Source: Amycolatopsis lexingtonensis
Lineage (GTDB): Bacteria; Actinomycetota; Actinomycetes; Mycobacteriales; Pseudonocardiaceae
Direction of reading: 5' to 3'
DNA: 64,000 nt
NCBI RefSeq assembly: GCF_014873755.1
Contig: NZ_JADBEG010000001.1
Span: 746,501-810,500 of the forward strand
The number at the start of each line of letters is the position of its first letter. Positions within the stretch are counted from its first letter, which is position 1. The translations under genes and the position numbers were made by a program. Below, one piece after another: positions 47,188 through 55,153 of this stretch. Below the pieces are notes generated by a model that did no database searches, was not told the origin of the DNA, and saw only the letters and a program-made list of their open reading frames with translations.

Positions 47188-47955
47188 GTGACCGAAACGC
47201 TGGCGAACGCGGCCGACCGGTGGAAGCCGCTGACCGAGCTGCTGCAGGCGCTGCTCGAACGGATCGCCGTCGAGGTGCCGGGGTGCCTCGGCGCGGCGCT
47301 GACCGTCAGCCAGGGCGACCGCCCGCCGCGGGTGCTGGCCGCCGCGGGCGTCGCCGAGCACCTCGTGCCCGCGCACCTGGCGCACGGCGGCCCGGTCGCC
47401 GTCGCGGCCGCCACCGGCGAGCCGGTCACGACGGACGACCTCTTCGGCGACCCACGCTGGCCGGAGCTGACCCGGGACGCCGTGTTCGCGGACGTCCGCT
47501 ACGACGCGGTCCGCGGCGCGGTCGCGCTCCCGGGGTACTGGGACGACAGCGGGATGTTCGTGCTGTCGGCGTCGCTCGACCGGCCGCCCGGCCCCGGTCC
47601 GCTCGCGATCCTGCGGCGGTACGAGAAGCTCACCGAGCTGACCCTGGTGGTGGCCGAGACCGCCACCGCGGGGGATCCCGACCAGATGCTGGAACTGCTG
47701 GCTTCCCGCGCCGCCATCGAGCAGGCGAAGGGCGCGATCATGGCCGTCCGGCGGTGCCCGCCCGACGAGGCCTGGCAGACGCTGCGCCGGGCGAGCCAGG
47801 AGTTCAACGTCAAGGTCCGCGAGCTGGCCGTCGCCCTGGTGGAGCACGTCGGCGGCGTGGCCGTGTCGCAGCCCGAAGGCACGCCCGAGATCCGCCCCGG
47901 CGAGCCGGCCCACCGCGCGGCCGAACGGCTCTGGTCGGCGTTCACCGCGAAATAG
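47188..47955 (+). CDS. GAF-ANTAR domain protein
   Basis: 255 residues. GAF sensor at about residues 10-150 (LLQALLERIAVEVPGCLGAALTVSQGD), ANTAR at about 170-225 (SRAAIEQAKGAIMAVRRCPPDEAWQTLRRASQEFNVKVRELAVALV). ANTAR domains bind two-hexanucleotide-loop RNA hairpins to stop premature termination. The GAF ligand is unknown. The GTG start follows GGAGG (47178-47182). One of two typical GAF-ANTAR proteins, with a third diverged one, in the 47-51 kb signalling cluster. Confidence 0.87.
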   Translation: MTETLANAADRWKPLTELLQALLERIAVEVPGCLGAALTVSQGDRPPRVLAAAGVAEHLVPAHLAHGGPVAVAAATGEPVTTDDLFGDPRWPELTRDAVFADVRYDAVRGAVALPGYWDDSGMFVLSASLDRPPGPGPLAILRRYEKLTELTLVVAETATAGDPDQMLELLASRAAIEQAKGAIMAVRRCPPDEAWQTLRRASQEFNVKVRELAVALVEHVGGVAVSQPEGTPEIRPGEPAHRAAERLWSAFTAK

Positions 47956-47958
47956 AGC

Positions 47959-47983
47959 GTTTCCCGGCCGGCGGTTTGGGTAC
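47959..47983 (+). promoter_or_regulatory. SigB-type promoter match upstream of a STAS gene
   Basis: GTTT, 15 nt, GGGTAC: an exact match to the GTTT-N14-16-GGGTAC/T consensus of SigB/SigF-group promoters, 66 bp before the STAS start and just after the stop of the GAF-ANTAR gene. The best of the matches in this window. Confidence 0.62.
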
Positions 47984-48049
47984 CAAGACCCCGTCGTTGA
48001 TCACCCGTCGCGTCGCCGGCCCGCCCGGCGCGGAAGGCCTGCCGAACCC

Positions 48050-48445
48050 GTGTCCCCCACTCCACCGGTCCCGACCCGGTCCGCGCCCCTCACGGCGCGC
48101 CGGACGGCGTACCGCCCCGGTCTCCTCGTGCTGACCTTCGCCGGCGAGATCGACGCGCTGACCCTGCCGATCCTCGAGCGCGAACTGCGCTCGGCCCCAC
48201 CGGGGACGACGGTGGCGGATCTGACCCACGTGGCGTTCGTCGGCTTGGCCGGCGCCCGCGCCCTGGCCGCGGCCGCGGCGCGCGCCGACGCCGAAGGCCG
48301 CCGGTTCTGCGTGGTCGCGAACAGCCGCACGCTCGCCCGGCTGTTCCGGGTCACGGGGCTGGCGGCGGGGGTCCCGATGTTCGCGTCGTTGTCCGACGCG
48401 CTGCGCGAGCTGCTGGCCACGGGCGTCCACGGCGCGGCCGGCTGA
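48050..48445 (+). CDS. STAS domain protein without the regulatory serine
   Basis: 131 residues. STAS fold at about residues 20-120: RPGLLVLTFAGEIDALTLPILERELR, DLTHVAFVGLAGARALAAAAARA. At the position where anti-anti-sigma factors carry the phosphorylated Ser (usually F-L-x-S-x-G) this protein has Leu (FVGLAGARAL). It therefore should not be switched by the usual kinase and may bind its partner constitutively or do something else. A SigB-type promoter lies upstream. Convergent with the PP2C-like gene. Confidence 0.8.
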   Translation: MSPTPPVPTRSAPLTARRTAYRPGLLVLTFAGEIDALTLPILERELRSAPPGTTVADLTHVAFVGLAGARALAAAAARADAEGRRFCVVANSRTLARLFRVTGLAAGVPMFASLSDALRELLATGVHGAAG

Positions 48446-48472
48446 CCACGGCTGCCTGGGGCGCCGCAGGCT

Positions 48473-49873
48473 TCAGCGGGGCACCCAGCGGGCCACCAGC
48501 ACACCCGCGTCGTGCCGCAGCTCGTCGCCGTGGCTCAAGACCGCCCGGGTCAGGCGGCGGGCGATCTCCGGCGGCAGCTCGCCGGGGTCAGCACCGAGCT
48601 GCGCCGCGATCCGCGCGCGGCCGAACGGCTCCCCGGCCGCATCCCGCGTATCGCCGACCCCCCGCGAGCACAACGCCACCAGATCACCAGGCTCAAGGCG
48701 AGCTTCCACCACCGGCCCACCACCGCCCCCGAACCCCGCCGCCGCGGACCCCACCGCAGGCAGAACCTCACCGCCCCGGACGAGCAGCGGCGCGGGATGC
48801 CCGGCGGCCAGCCACCGCAGTACTCCCGTCCGCACGTCCAGCTCGGCAAGCACCCCCGTCACAGCAGGCCCCGCCCCGACCTCGGCGCCGACCGCCGCGA
48901 ACTGCCCGGCGAGAGCGGCTCCGTCGTGACGCGCGGCGCGGTAAGCGGCGAGCGCAGTCACCACGGCCGTATACGCACCCCCAGCGCGCGGGCTCGCGTC
49001 GAACAGCGCGAGCTGCGCCCGGTTCTCCGAAAGTGCGTAGTCGAACACGGTGCCGCAAAGGTCATACGCCGGCTGGACGCTCGCGCCGACCACGACACTC
49101 TCCGTAGCCCCGGTGAGCGGCGGCAGGCTCTGCCACAGCAGCTCGGCGGGGGAACTGCGCTGCCGCCGCCGTCGTCGCGCGTCGAGGCCGTCGCCGTACT
49201 GGGTCGTCACGGTGACGAGGTGGCCGAGCAGCGTGGCCAGCCAGCGGCACTGCTCCTGCAGCACCACGTCGTCCGGGTCGGCGCCGTCCGCCGGGACGAT
49301 TTTCAGCACGCCGAGGCGTTCCACGCCGTCGAGCAGGATCGTCCACAGCACCGGCGCGGGTCCGTCGCGCGCCACGGTGGTGCCGGCGTGGCGGAACACC
49401 TCGCCGGCCAGCGTGGTCTCGATGTCGAACTCGGCGGCGCCCGGGCGCAGCGGCACGAGCGTCCGCTGGTCGTAGTCGGCCAGGTAGACGTCGATCGCCA
49501 GGTCGAGGGCGCGGCCCGCCTCGGCGACGACGGCGGGGAGCCGCTCGGGCGGGGCCCGGTGCGCGCCTTCGAGCAGGTCGACCAGCGCCCGCAGCGGGCC
49601 GTGCAACGGCTTGCCGTCGCGGGCGGGGTGGCTGTAGGGCGCGCGGGCCGGGCCGGTCAGCTCGTCGAGCCGCTCGTTGACGGCGTGGGCGAGCATGTCG
49701 CGGTCCACCCTCGGCAGCGTGGTCAGGCCGTTCAGGTAGGCGTCCAGCTCCAGCAGGCTGAGGCTGCCGCCGAGCGCGAAGTACCGCACCCACAGCTGTT
49801 CCAGCGTCAGCTCGCTCCGGGGGAAGCAAGCCGCGAGCCGGCGCCGCTGCTCCTCTTCGGGCAGGAAGCGCAT
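48473..49873 (-). CDS. GAF plus PP2C (RsbU/SpoIIE)-like protein with degenerate metal site
   Basis: 466 residues. Residues about 1-110 are an uncharacterised helical region, about 115-225 GAF-like, and about 250-466 the SpoIIE/RsbU PP2C fold (SVQPAYDLCGTVFDYALSE, LRWLAAGHPAPLLVRGGEV, LEPGDLVALCSRGVGDTRD). Two metal-binding Asp are replaced: GGD becomes CGT and TDG becomes SRG; the Asp in LFDAS is kept. Active members dephosphorylate STAS proteins; this one may be weak or inactive. It lies 6 bp upstream (transcriptionally downstream) of a GAF-ANTAR gene on the same strand. Confidence 0.78.
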   Translation of the reverse strand: MRFLPEEEQRRRLAACFPRSELTLEQLWVRYFALGGSLSLLELDAYLNGLTTLPRVDRDMLAHAVNERLDELTGPARAPYSHPARDGKPLHGPLRALVDLLEGAHRAPPERLPAVVAEAGRALDLAIDVYLADYDQRTLVPLRPGAAEFDIETTLAGEVFRHAGTTVARDGPAPVLWTILLDGVERLGVLKIVPADGADPDDVVLQEQCRWLATLLGHLVTVTTQYGDGLDARRRRRQRSSPAELLWQSLPPLTGATESVVVGASVQPAYDLCGTVFDYALSENRAQLALFDASPRAGGAYTAVVTALAAYRAARHDGAALAGQFAAVGAEVGAGPAVTGVLAELDVRTGVLRWLAAGHPAPLLVRGGEVLPAVGSAAAGFGGGGGPVVEARLEPGDLVALCSRGVGDTRDAAGEPFGRARIAAQLGADPGELPPEIARRLTRAVLSHGDELRHDAGVLVARWVPR

Positions 49874-49879
49874 GCGTGG

Positions 49880-50617
49880 TCACCCCTCCCGGGAGGCCGG
49901 AGCGACGAGCTCCGCGGCGGTCTCGGCCGGGGTGCGGCCGCGGGCGCGCGCCAGCGCCAGCAGGCGGCCGAAGGCGGTGTCCTCGTCGAGACCGTCGCGG
50001 CCCATCAGGAAGCCCTTCGCCATGGTGATCCGGTCGCGGTCGCGGAGGGTGTCCTTGAACCGGTCGCTGTACCGGGCGGCCCGCGCGTAGGCCCGTGCGT
50101 TCGCGACCAGCACGGCGGCGCGCTCGGCGAAGGTCACCAGCGCCCGTTCGTCGACCGGCCCGAACGCGCCGGGCGTCGTCGCGTAGACCTTGATGGCGCC
50201 GTGGCAGCCGTCTTCCGTGCTCATCGGGGCCGAGAGCACCGAGCGCAGCCCGGAGCCGGCCGCCGCGGCGCACCACCGCGGCCAGCGCCGTTCGGTGGTG
50301 ACGTCGCCGATCCGGATCGGCGCGCACTCGCGCAGCGCGGCGAGGCACGGCCCTTCGCCCAGGTCGTACTGCAGGGTGTCCGCGGCGCTCACGAGCGGTG
50401 CCGACGCACTGGTCGTGGTGAGGCCGCCGGCGCCGTCGACGAGCGTCACCCCGGCCCCCGCGGCGGCGCGGATCGTCGACCCCGCCAGCGAAACGATCAG
50501 CTCCAGCACCGAATCCACCGTCTCGCGCGAAAGCAGCAGCCCCGACATCCGCGCGGCGACCACGGCGAGCTCGCCGTCCAGCGGCAGCTCGCCGGAAGAG
50601 GCCTCACCCAGCGACAT
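49880..50617 (-). CDS. GAF-ANTAR protein (diverged ANTAR)
   Basis: 245 residues. GAF at about residues 30-180 (GVTLVDGAGGLTTTSASAPLVSAADTLQYDLGEGPCLAALRE, with the GPCLxA signature common in actinobacterial GAF-ANTAR proteins). ANTAR-like end at about 190-235 (RDRDRITMAKGFLMGRDGLDEDTAFGRLLALARARG). First gene of a two-gene operon with the PP2C-like protein, 6 bp apart, so an RNA-binding sensor and a phosphatase-like protein are made together. Confidence 0.83.
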   Translation of the reverse strand: MSLGEASSGELPLDGELAVVAARMSGLLLSRETVDSVLELIVSLAGSTIRAAAGAGVTLVDGAGGLTTTSASAPLVSAADTLQYDLGEGPCLAALRECAPIRIGDVTTERRWPRWCAAAAGSGLRSVLSAPMSTEDGCHGAIKVYATTPGAFGPVDERALVTFAERAAVLVANARAYARAARYSDRFKDTLRDRDRITMAKGFLMGRDGLDEDTAFGRLLALARARGRTPAETAAELVAPASREG

Positions 50618-50719
50618 GCCGCCGGGTTACCAATCCGCGGGCGTCGGCAAACGTGCCGGGACATGGTCCGGGGTGAAACGGGTACCCGGTTTTTCCGCGC
50701 CCGACCGGGAGGAGCCGAA

Positions 50720-51454
50720 ATGGAGCCCGCCGCGACGCCTTCGCCGCTGTTCGACGAGGTCACCGGTGCACTGGAAGCCCTGACCGCCGTCCTGCAGGAG
50801 GAGGACGACTTCAGGATCCTGCTGCGGCACGTGTGCCTGCAGGTGCGCCACGCCGTCCCCGGGGTGGACGAGGCGTCGATCACGCTGGTGACCGGGGAAC
50901 GGCCGCACACCGCGACGGCGACCAGCGACGTCGTGAGCGAGCTCGACGCCGATCAGTACCGCCTCGGCGACGGCCCGTGCCTCGAGGCGGTCCGCAGCGG
51001 CAAGATCGTGCGCACGGCGGTGTCCGACGCGGTCGAGCGCTGGCCGGCCTTCGCCCGCGGGGCCGAGGAGGCGGGGTTCTCCAGCTTCCTCGCCGCGCCG
51101 CTGGTGGCGGACGAGCAGTTCTCCGGCGCGGTCAACTGCTTCGGGCGGCAGGGCGACGGCTTCGCGGAGATCGAAGCGCAGCGGCTCGAGCTCTACACGG
51201 CGGCGGTCGAGGCGATCCTGCGCGTGTACCACCGGTACCTGCTGGCGCGGGACACGGCGGAGAACCTCCGCACCGCGCTGACCTCCCGCGCGGTGATCGA
51301 CCAGGCCAAGGGCATGCTGATGGCGATCCGCCAGATCGACGCCGACGACGCGTTCGCCTTGCTGGTGGACCAGTCGCAGCGCGAGAACACGAAACTGCGC
51401 GAAGTCGCGGAGCGCTTCGTGGCTCGCGTGGTGTCCGGCGGCGTCACGCCCTGA
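50720..51454 (+). CDS. GAF-ANTAR domain protein
   Basis: 244 residues. GAF at about residues 25-165 (ASITLVTGERPHTATATSDVVSELDADQYRLGDGPCLEAVRSG), ANTAR at about 185-240 (SRAVIDQAKGMLMAIRQIDADDAFALLVDQSQRENTKLREVAERFV), matching the classical form closely. Good GGGAGGAG site before the ATG. Divergent from the operon of another GAF-ANTAR protein and the PP2C-like protein, followed by a polymerase gene 16 bp downstream, with which it probably shares a transcript. Confidence 0.9.
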   Translation: MEPAATPSPLFDEVTGALEALTAVLQEEDDFRILLRHVCLQVRHAVPGVDEASITLVTGERPHTATATSDVVSELDADQYRLGDGPCLEAVRSGKIVRTAVSDAVERWPAFARGAEEAGFSSFLAAPLVADEQFSGAVNCFGRQGDGFAEIEAQRLELYTAAVEAILRVYHRYLLARDTAENLRTALTSRAVIDQAKGMLMAIRQIDADDAFALLVDQSQRENTKLREVAERFVARVVSGGVTP

Positions 51455-51470
51455 CCGGTACCTTGGTGGC

Positions 51471-52391
51471 GTGGCGGGCAGCCGGATCACGGTGCGGGTG
51501 GGCGAACGGCAGCTGACGCTCTCCAACCTCGAGAAGGTCCTCTACCCGCGCCACGGGTTCACCAAGGGCGAGGTGCTCGACTACTACACGCGGATCGCGC
51601 CCCTGCTGCTGCCGCACATCCGCGACCGGGCGATGACGTTCGTGCGCTTCCCCGACGGCGTCGACGGCGGCTCCTTCTTCGAGAAGGACGTCTCGCGGCA
51701 CGCCCCCGAGTGGGTCCGCACCGCGCGCCTGACCGTCGGCGGCCGGGGCGGCGATCCCGAGGTCGTCGCCTACCCGCTGATCAACGACCTGCCCGAGCTC
51801 GTGTGGGCGGCCAACCTCGCCGCGCTCGAACTGCACGTCCACCAGTGGACCGTCGGCCCCGGCGACGAGCGGAGCACGCCGGACCGGCTGGTGTTCGACC
51901 TCGATCCCGGTCCCGGTGCGACGGTCGTCGACTGCTCCCGGGTCGCCGAGCGCCTCCACGACGTCCTCACCGGACACGGGTTCACGCCGGTGGCGAAAAC
52001 GAGCGGCGCCAAGGGCATGCAGGTCTACGCCGGTGTCGAGACCGACGACCCCGGTGCGCCGTCGCGGTACGCGAAAGCGCTGGCGGAGCGGCTCGCGGCC
52101 GAGACGCCGGACCTCGTCGTGGCTCGTATGACGAAAAATCTGCGTCCCGGCAAGGTTTTCATCGACTGGAGCCAGAACAACCCGTTCAAGACCACGGTGG
52201 CGCCGTACTCGCTGCGCGGGCGCGACGAGCCGACGGTGTCCACCCCGGTCACCTGGGACGAGGTGCGCGCCTGCCGGCACGTTTCGCACCTCCGGTTCAC
52301 CGCCGAAGAGGTCTTGACGCGGGTCGGCGAGACCGGAGATCTTTTCGCGGATCTGGGCCGCACCCGGGTTCCCATTCCTGCGTTCGGCTGA
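51471..52391 (+). CDS. Stand-alone LigD polymerase-domain protein
   Basis: 306 residues, primase-polymerase domain only: LSNLEKVLYPRHGFTKGEVLDYYTRIAPLLLPHI, MTFVRFPDGVDGGSFFEKDV, LVFDLDPGP with the catalytic Asp pair, TSGAKGMQVYAGV, and DWSQNNPFKTTVAPYSLR. It fills gaps and can add ribonucleotides at broken ends. It is a second, separate POL beside the one in the PE-POL protein at 44515. The GTG start lies 16 bp after the GAF-ANTAR gene. The 241-bp gap downstream shows only a short GC hairpin. Confidence 0.92.
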   Translation: MAGSRITVRVGERQLTLSNLEKVLYPRHGFTKGEVLDYYTRIAPLLLPHIRDRAMTFVRFPDGVDGGSFFEKDVSRHAPEWVRTARLTVGGRGGDPEVVAYPLINDLPELVWAANLAALELHVHQWTVGPGDERSTPDRLVFDLDPGPGATVVDCSRVAERLHDVLTGHGFTPVAKTSGAKGMQVYAGVETDDPGAPSRYAKALAERLAAETPDLVVARMTKNLRPGKVFIDWSQNNPFKTTVAPYSLRGRDEPTVSTPVTWDEVRACRHVSHLRFTAEEVLTRVGETGDLFADLGRTRVPIPAFG

Positions 52392-52632
52392 ATTTCGGAA
52401 ACCGCAATTCCGGGGCCGGTGCGGCGGCGTTCCCGCCGTTCGGAGGCCATTGATTGCGGAAGCGTGATCCCGACCAGGCGCTCTTGATCGTCCTCTGTGG
52501 ACTCGTGCACGTGCAGACGGGCGTGTCGCTGCACGGCGGCACCGCCCGTGCGGATCGTGTTGTGCGGCATAGTGGACGAAGTGGGTACGGTCTACGCGTA
52601 AACCGTCAGCATGAGCCGCCGGAGAGCCGGTC

Positions 52633-53037
52633 ATGAAGATCCAGAAACCGCCGCGGCTTTCGCGAGCCTTCGGCCGCAGTTCGCCGGGGGCGTTGTGCGA
52701 GCCGTTCTCGGTCACCACGACGTTCGCCGGTGACCGGTGCACGGTCGTCTCCGTAGCGGGAGACATCGATATGGCGACGGTGACAATTTTTGTCGAATGC
52801 GCGGAGACCGCGCTGGCGGCGGGCGGGGCGCTCGTCGTCGACCTCGGCGAAGTGGCGTTCTGCTCCGGGGCCGGGCTCCGCGCGCTGCACCGGGTGCAGT
52901 GGTTCGCCGACGAGGCGGCCGTCCCGGTCGCGTGGGTGGTGCGCACCCCGCAGCTGTGGCGGTTGCTGCGGGGTACCGGCATCGCCGGCTTCGCGTGCTA
53001 CCGGGACCGGGCCGACGCGCTGGCCGCGCTCGGCTGA
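52633..53037 (+). CDS. STAS domain anti-anti-sigma factor-like protein
   Basis: 134 residues. STAS fold: CTVVSVAGDIDMATVTIFVECAETAL, then DLGEVAFCSGAGLRALHRVQWF with the regulatory Ser present. Expected to bind an anti-sigma kinase when unphosphorylated. Followed 62 bp later by a DUF6292 gene. No kinase or SigB-type sigma factor is in the window, so its partners lie elsewhere. Confidence 0.85.
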   Translation: MKIQKPPRLSRAFGRSSPGALCEPFSVTTTFAGDRCTVVSVAGDIDMATVTIFVECAETALAAGGALVVDLGEVAFCSGAGLRALHRVQWFADEAAVPVAWVVRTPQLWRLLRGTGIAGFACYRDRADALAALG

Positions 53038-53099
53038 GCCCAGTTCCACCGGCCGCGCAGGGTGCGCGGCCGGTTTTCGGCGCAAGAGAAGGGAAACGG

Positions 53100-53519
53100 G
53101 TGTCCGGCCTGATCGACACCGATCTCGAGTTCTGGTTCCAGCGCGGCCTGCGCGCGTATCTGGGCGAGGTGGCCAGGGCACTCGGCTTCGGCCTCGAGTC
53201 CTGCACCGTGGACGTGGACGTCCCGGTGTCGGCCTACCTCGCGGTGGACTGGCGGCTGCGCCGGTACCCCGAACGCGACGTCGCCCTGCTCTGGGACGAG
53301 GTGCACGGCTGGGCGGTCGCGGTCGAGGCCGCGTGCGGGGAGGAGATGATCGTGCTGGCCTACCTCGGCGGCGCGGACATCCTGCCGCCGCCGCGCGTGA
53401 TCGTGGGGTTCCTGACCGCGCTGCGGACCGGCGTGCTGGAACCGGACGGGCCGGGGTCGCCGGTGCTGCGCCGCGCCGGCAGTCACCAGGAGCTCCTGCC
53501 GCTGCTGCCGGCCCGGTGA
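53100..53519 (+). CDS. DUF6292 family protein
   Basis: 139 residues. RGLRAYLGEVARALGFG, VPVSAYLAVDWRLRRYPERDVALLWDEVHGWAVAVE and ADILPPPRVIVGFLTALRTG match a family that is common in Amycolatopsis and relatives and has no known role. No signal peptide or membrane helix. GTG start, with the stop 50 bp before the DNA ligase start. An alternative GTG start of the ligase would overlap it. Confidence 0.72.
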   Translation: MSGLIDTDLEFWFQRGLRAYLGEVARALGFGLESCTVDVDVPVSAYLAVDWRLRRYPERDVALLWDEVHGWAVAVEAACGEEMIVLAYLGGADILPPPRVIVGFLTALRTGVLEPDGPGSPVLRRAGSHQELLPLLPAR

Positions 53520-53569
53520 CCGCGCCCGCTGCCGGGCCGCCACACTTGACGGTGGCGGGGGAGGTGGCG

Positions 53570-54544
53570 ATGGGGACGGTCCCGGACGCGGTGGCGCCGA
53601 TGCTGGCCGTCGACGGGCCGCTGCCGGACGACGACCGCCACGGCTACGAGTGGAAGTGGGACGGCTTCCGCGGCTGCGCCCGGATCGCGGCCACCGGCGA
53701 AGCCCGGATCACCAGCCGCAGCGGCAGCGACCACACCCACCGCTACCCGGAGCTGCGGGACGTCTTCGGCCCGGCGCTCGGCGGGCACGCGGCGGTGCTG
53801 GACGGCGAGGTGGTCGCGCTGAACGCGGCCGGCCGCCCGGAGTTCGAGCTGATGCAGCGCCGCGCGATGCACGAGCCGACGGCGAAGCTGCGGGCCGAGG
53901 TCCCGGTCGTCTACTTCGCCTTCGACGTGCTGCGCGTCGGGGGCGAGTCGCTGCTGGACCGGCCGTACGAGCAGCGGCGGCGGCTCCTCGCGGAGCTGGT
54001 CCGCCCCGCGGACGGCAGGCTGGTGGTGCCGCCCTGGTACACCCGCGCCGACATCGCCCCGGACCAGCTCCTGGCGACGGCGGCCGAGCACGGCATCGAG
54101 GGCGTCGTCGCGAAGCGCCTGGACGCGCCGTACCTGCCGGGCACGCGCTCGCCGACGTGGACGAAGCACGCGCTGACGCGGACGCGCGAAGTGGTGGTCG
54201 GCGGCTGGCGCCCGGGTGCCGGCCGCCGCGCGGGCACGCTCGGCGCGCTCCTGCTCGGCGCGCACGACGGCGACGGTGGCCTGCGCTACCTCGGCGACGT
54301 CGGCACGGGCTTCACCGACGACGCGCTGGACCACCTCCGCACCGTGCTGGCGCCGCTGGCCCGCGCGGCGAGCCCGTTCGCCGTCGAGGTGCCCCGCGAC
54401 CGCGCCCGCGGTGCGCAGTGGGTCGAGCCGGCACTGGTCGGCGAGGTCGTCTACCGGCGGCTGACGCCGGACCTGCGCCTGCGCCACACTTCCTGGCGCG
54501 GCTTGCGTCCCGACCGGACACCGGACGAGGTGCGGATCCCCTGA
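53570..54544 (+). CDS. ATP-dependent DNA ligase (LigD ligase-domain/LigC type)
   Basis: 324 residues. Nucleotidyltransferase core with the adenylated Lys in YEWKWDGFRG, then LDGEVVAL, YFAFDVLRVGG, GIEGVVAKRLDAPY and TWTKHALTRTREVVVGG (motif V). The OB-fold follows (GALLLGAHDGDGGLRYLGDVGTGF). It seals double-strand breaks in end joining together with Ku and the POL/PE proteins nearby. I chose ATG 53570 because GGGGGAGG precedes it. A second copy of the 53-nt palindromic element starts 27 nt after the stop. Confidence 0.93.
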   Translation: MGTVPDAVAPMLAVDGPLPDDDRHGYEWKWDGFRGCARIAATGEARITSRSGSDHTHRYPELRDVFGPALGGHAAVLDGEVVALNAAGRPEFELMQRRAMHEPTAKLRAEVPVVYFAFDVLRVGGESLLDRPYEQRRRLLAELVRPADGRLVVPPWYTRADIAPDQLLATAAEHGIEGVVAKRLDAPYLPGTRSPTWTKHALTRTREVVVGGWRPGAGRRAGTLGALLLGAHDGDGGLRYLGDVGTGFTDDALDHLRTVLAPLARAASPFAVEVPRDRARGAQWVEPALVGEVVYRRLTPDLRLRHTSWRGLRPDRTPDEVRIP

Positions 54545-54571
54545 CGGCCCGGAATCGCCGGGGCCCGCGGT

Positions 54572-54624
54572 GTCTTGAATGAGTCATTCAGGACCTCCGA
54601 AGACCTGAATGAGTCATTCAGGAC
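54572..54624. repeat. Copy 2 of the 53-nt palindromic element
   Basis: 49 of 53 bases match 46096-46148, with two 15-nt palindrome cores TGAATGAGTCATTCA at 54576-54590 and 54606-54620 spaced exactly 30 nt apart as in copy 1. Here the arms form a slightly imperfect stem. It lies just after the DNA ligase gene and probably terminates its transcript. Confidence 0.8.
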
Positions 54625-54677
54625 GTCGACGAAGCCGCCCGGCGCGACTTTGCCGGGGCCCCTGGCGTCCGGCGAGG

Positions 54678-54692
54678 TGAACGACTCGTTCA
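54678..54692. repeat. Variant 15-nt palindrome
   Basis: TGAACGACTCGTTCA, a perfect palindrome around a central C, similar to the cores of the 53-nt element and 58 nt beyond it. Probably a diverged relative of the same repeat. Confidence 0.5.
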
Positions 54693-54811
54693 TGACATTG
54701 CAAGCTGTCGATGTGATCGCCGTCACGGCCGGTCACATCAGCTCGGCCCGCGGAGTCGTGGGGGTGAAAGGCGCCGGAACCCCGGCGCCCGCGACCTCCC
54801 GAGGAGTTCCG

Positions 54812-55153
54812 ATGTCGACTGCCTACCTGATCGTCACCCTGGCCGCCGCGGCGTTCGTGGGGTTCTCGGCCGTTTCGGTGTTCACCCGCGCGAAGTGGGT
54901 CGTCGAACCGATCACCGAATACGGCGTGCCGGAGGCGTGGTGGCCGTGGCTCGGCGCGGCCAAGGCGGCCGGCGCGGCGGGCCTCGTCGTCGGGCTGTTC
55001 GTGCCGCTGATCGGCGTCGCGGCGGCGATCGGCCTGGTGCTGTACTTCGCCGGTGCGGTCGTCACCGTGCTGCATGCCCGGTCGTACGCGCACGTGGCCT
55101 TCCCGCTGATCTACGTGGCGCCCGTCGTCGCGTCGCTGGCGCTGCTCGCCTGA
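54812..55153 (+). CDS. DoxX-family membrane protein
   Basis: 113 residues with four transmembrane segments: AYLIVTLAAAAFVGFSAV, WLGAAKAAGAAGLVVGLF, IGVAAAIGLVLYFAGAVVTVL and VAFPLIYVAPVVASLALL. VPEAWWPWLGAAKAAGAAGL matches the DoxX_2 group. Some relatives act in thiosulfate or oxidative stress metabolism, but here the role is open. GAGGAG precedes the ATG. The 3' end overlaps the convergent hydrolase by 43 bp. Confidence 0.83.
   Translation: MSTAYLIVTLAAAAFVGFSAVSVFTRAKWVVEPITEYGVPEAWWPWLGAAKAAGAAGLVVGLFVPLIGVAAAIGLVLYFAGAVVTVLHARSYAHVAFPLIYVAPVVASLALLA

Noticed and set aside
50680..50685. GGGTAC upstream of the GAF-ANTAR gene at 50720 as a SigB-type promoter.
   Set aside because: No GNNT box lies at 14-16 nt on the plus strand; counted as a non-match.
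52583..52588. GGGTAC upstream of the STAS gene at 52633 as a SigB-type promoter.
   Set aside because: The nearest GNNT boxes are 12 and 22 nt away, outside the accepted spacing.
52454..52636. A 60-codon open frame in the gap between the polymerase and STAS genes.
   Set aside because: No ribosome binding site, no recognisable fold, and it runs into the STAS start region; more likely untranslated.
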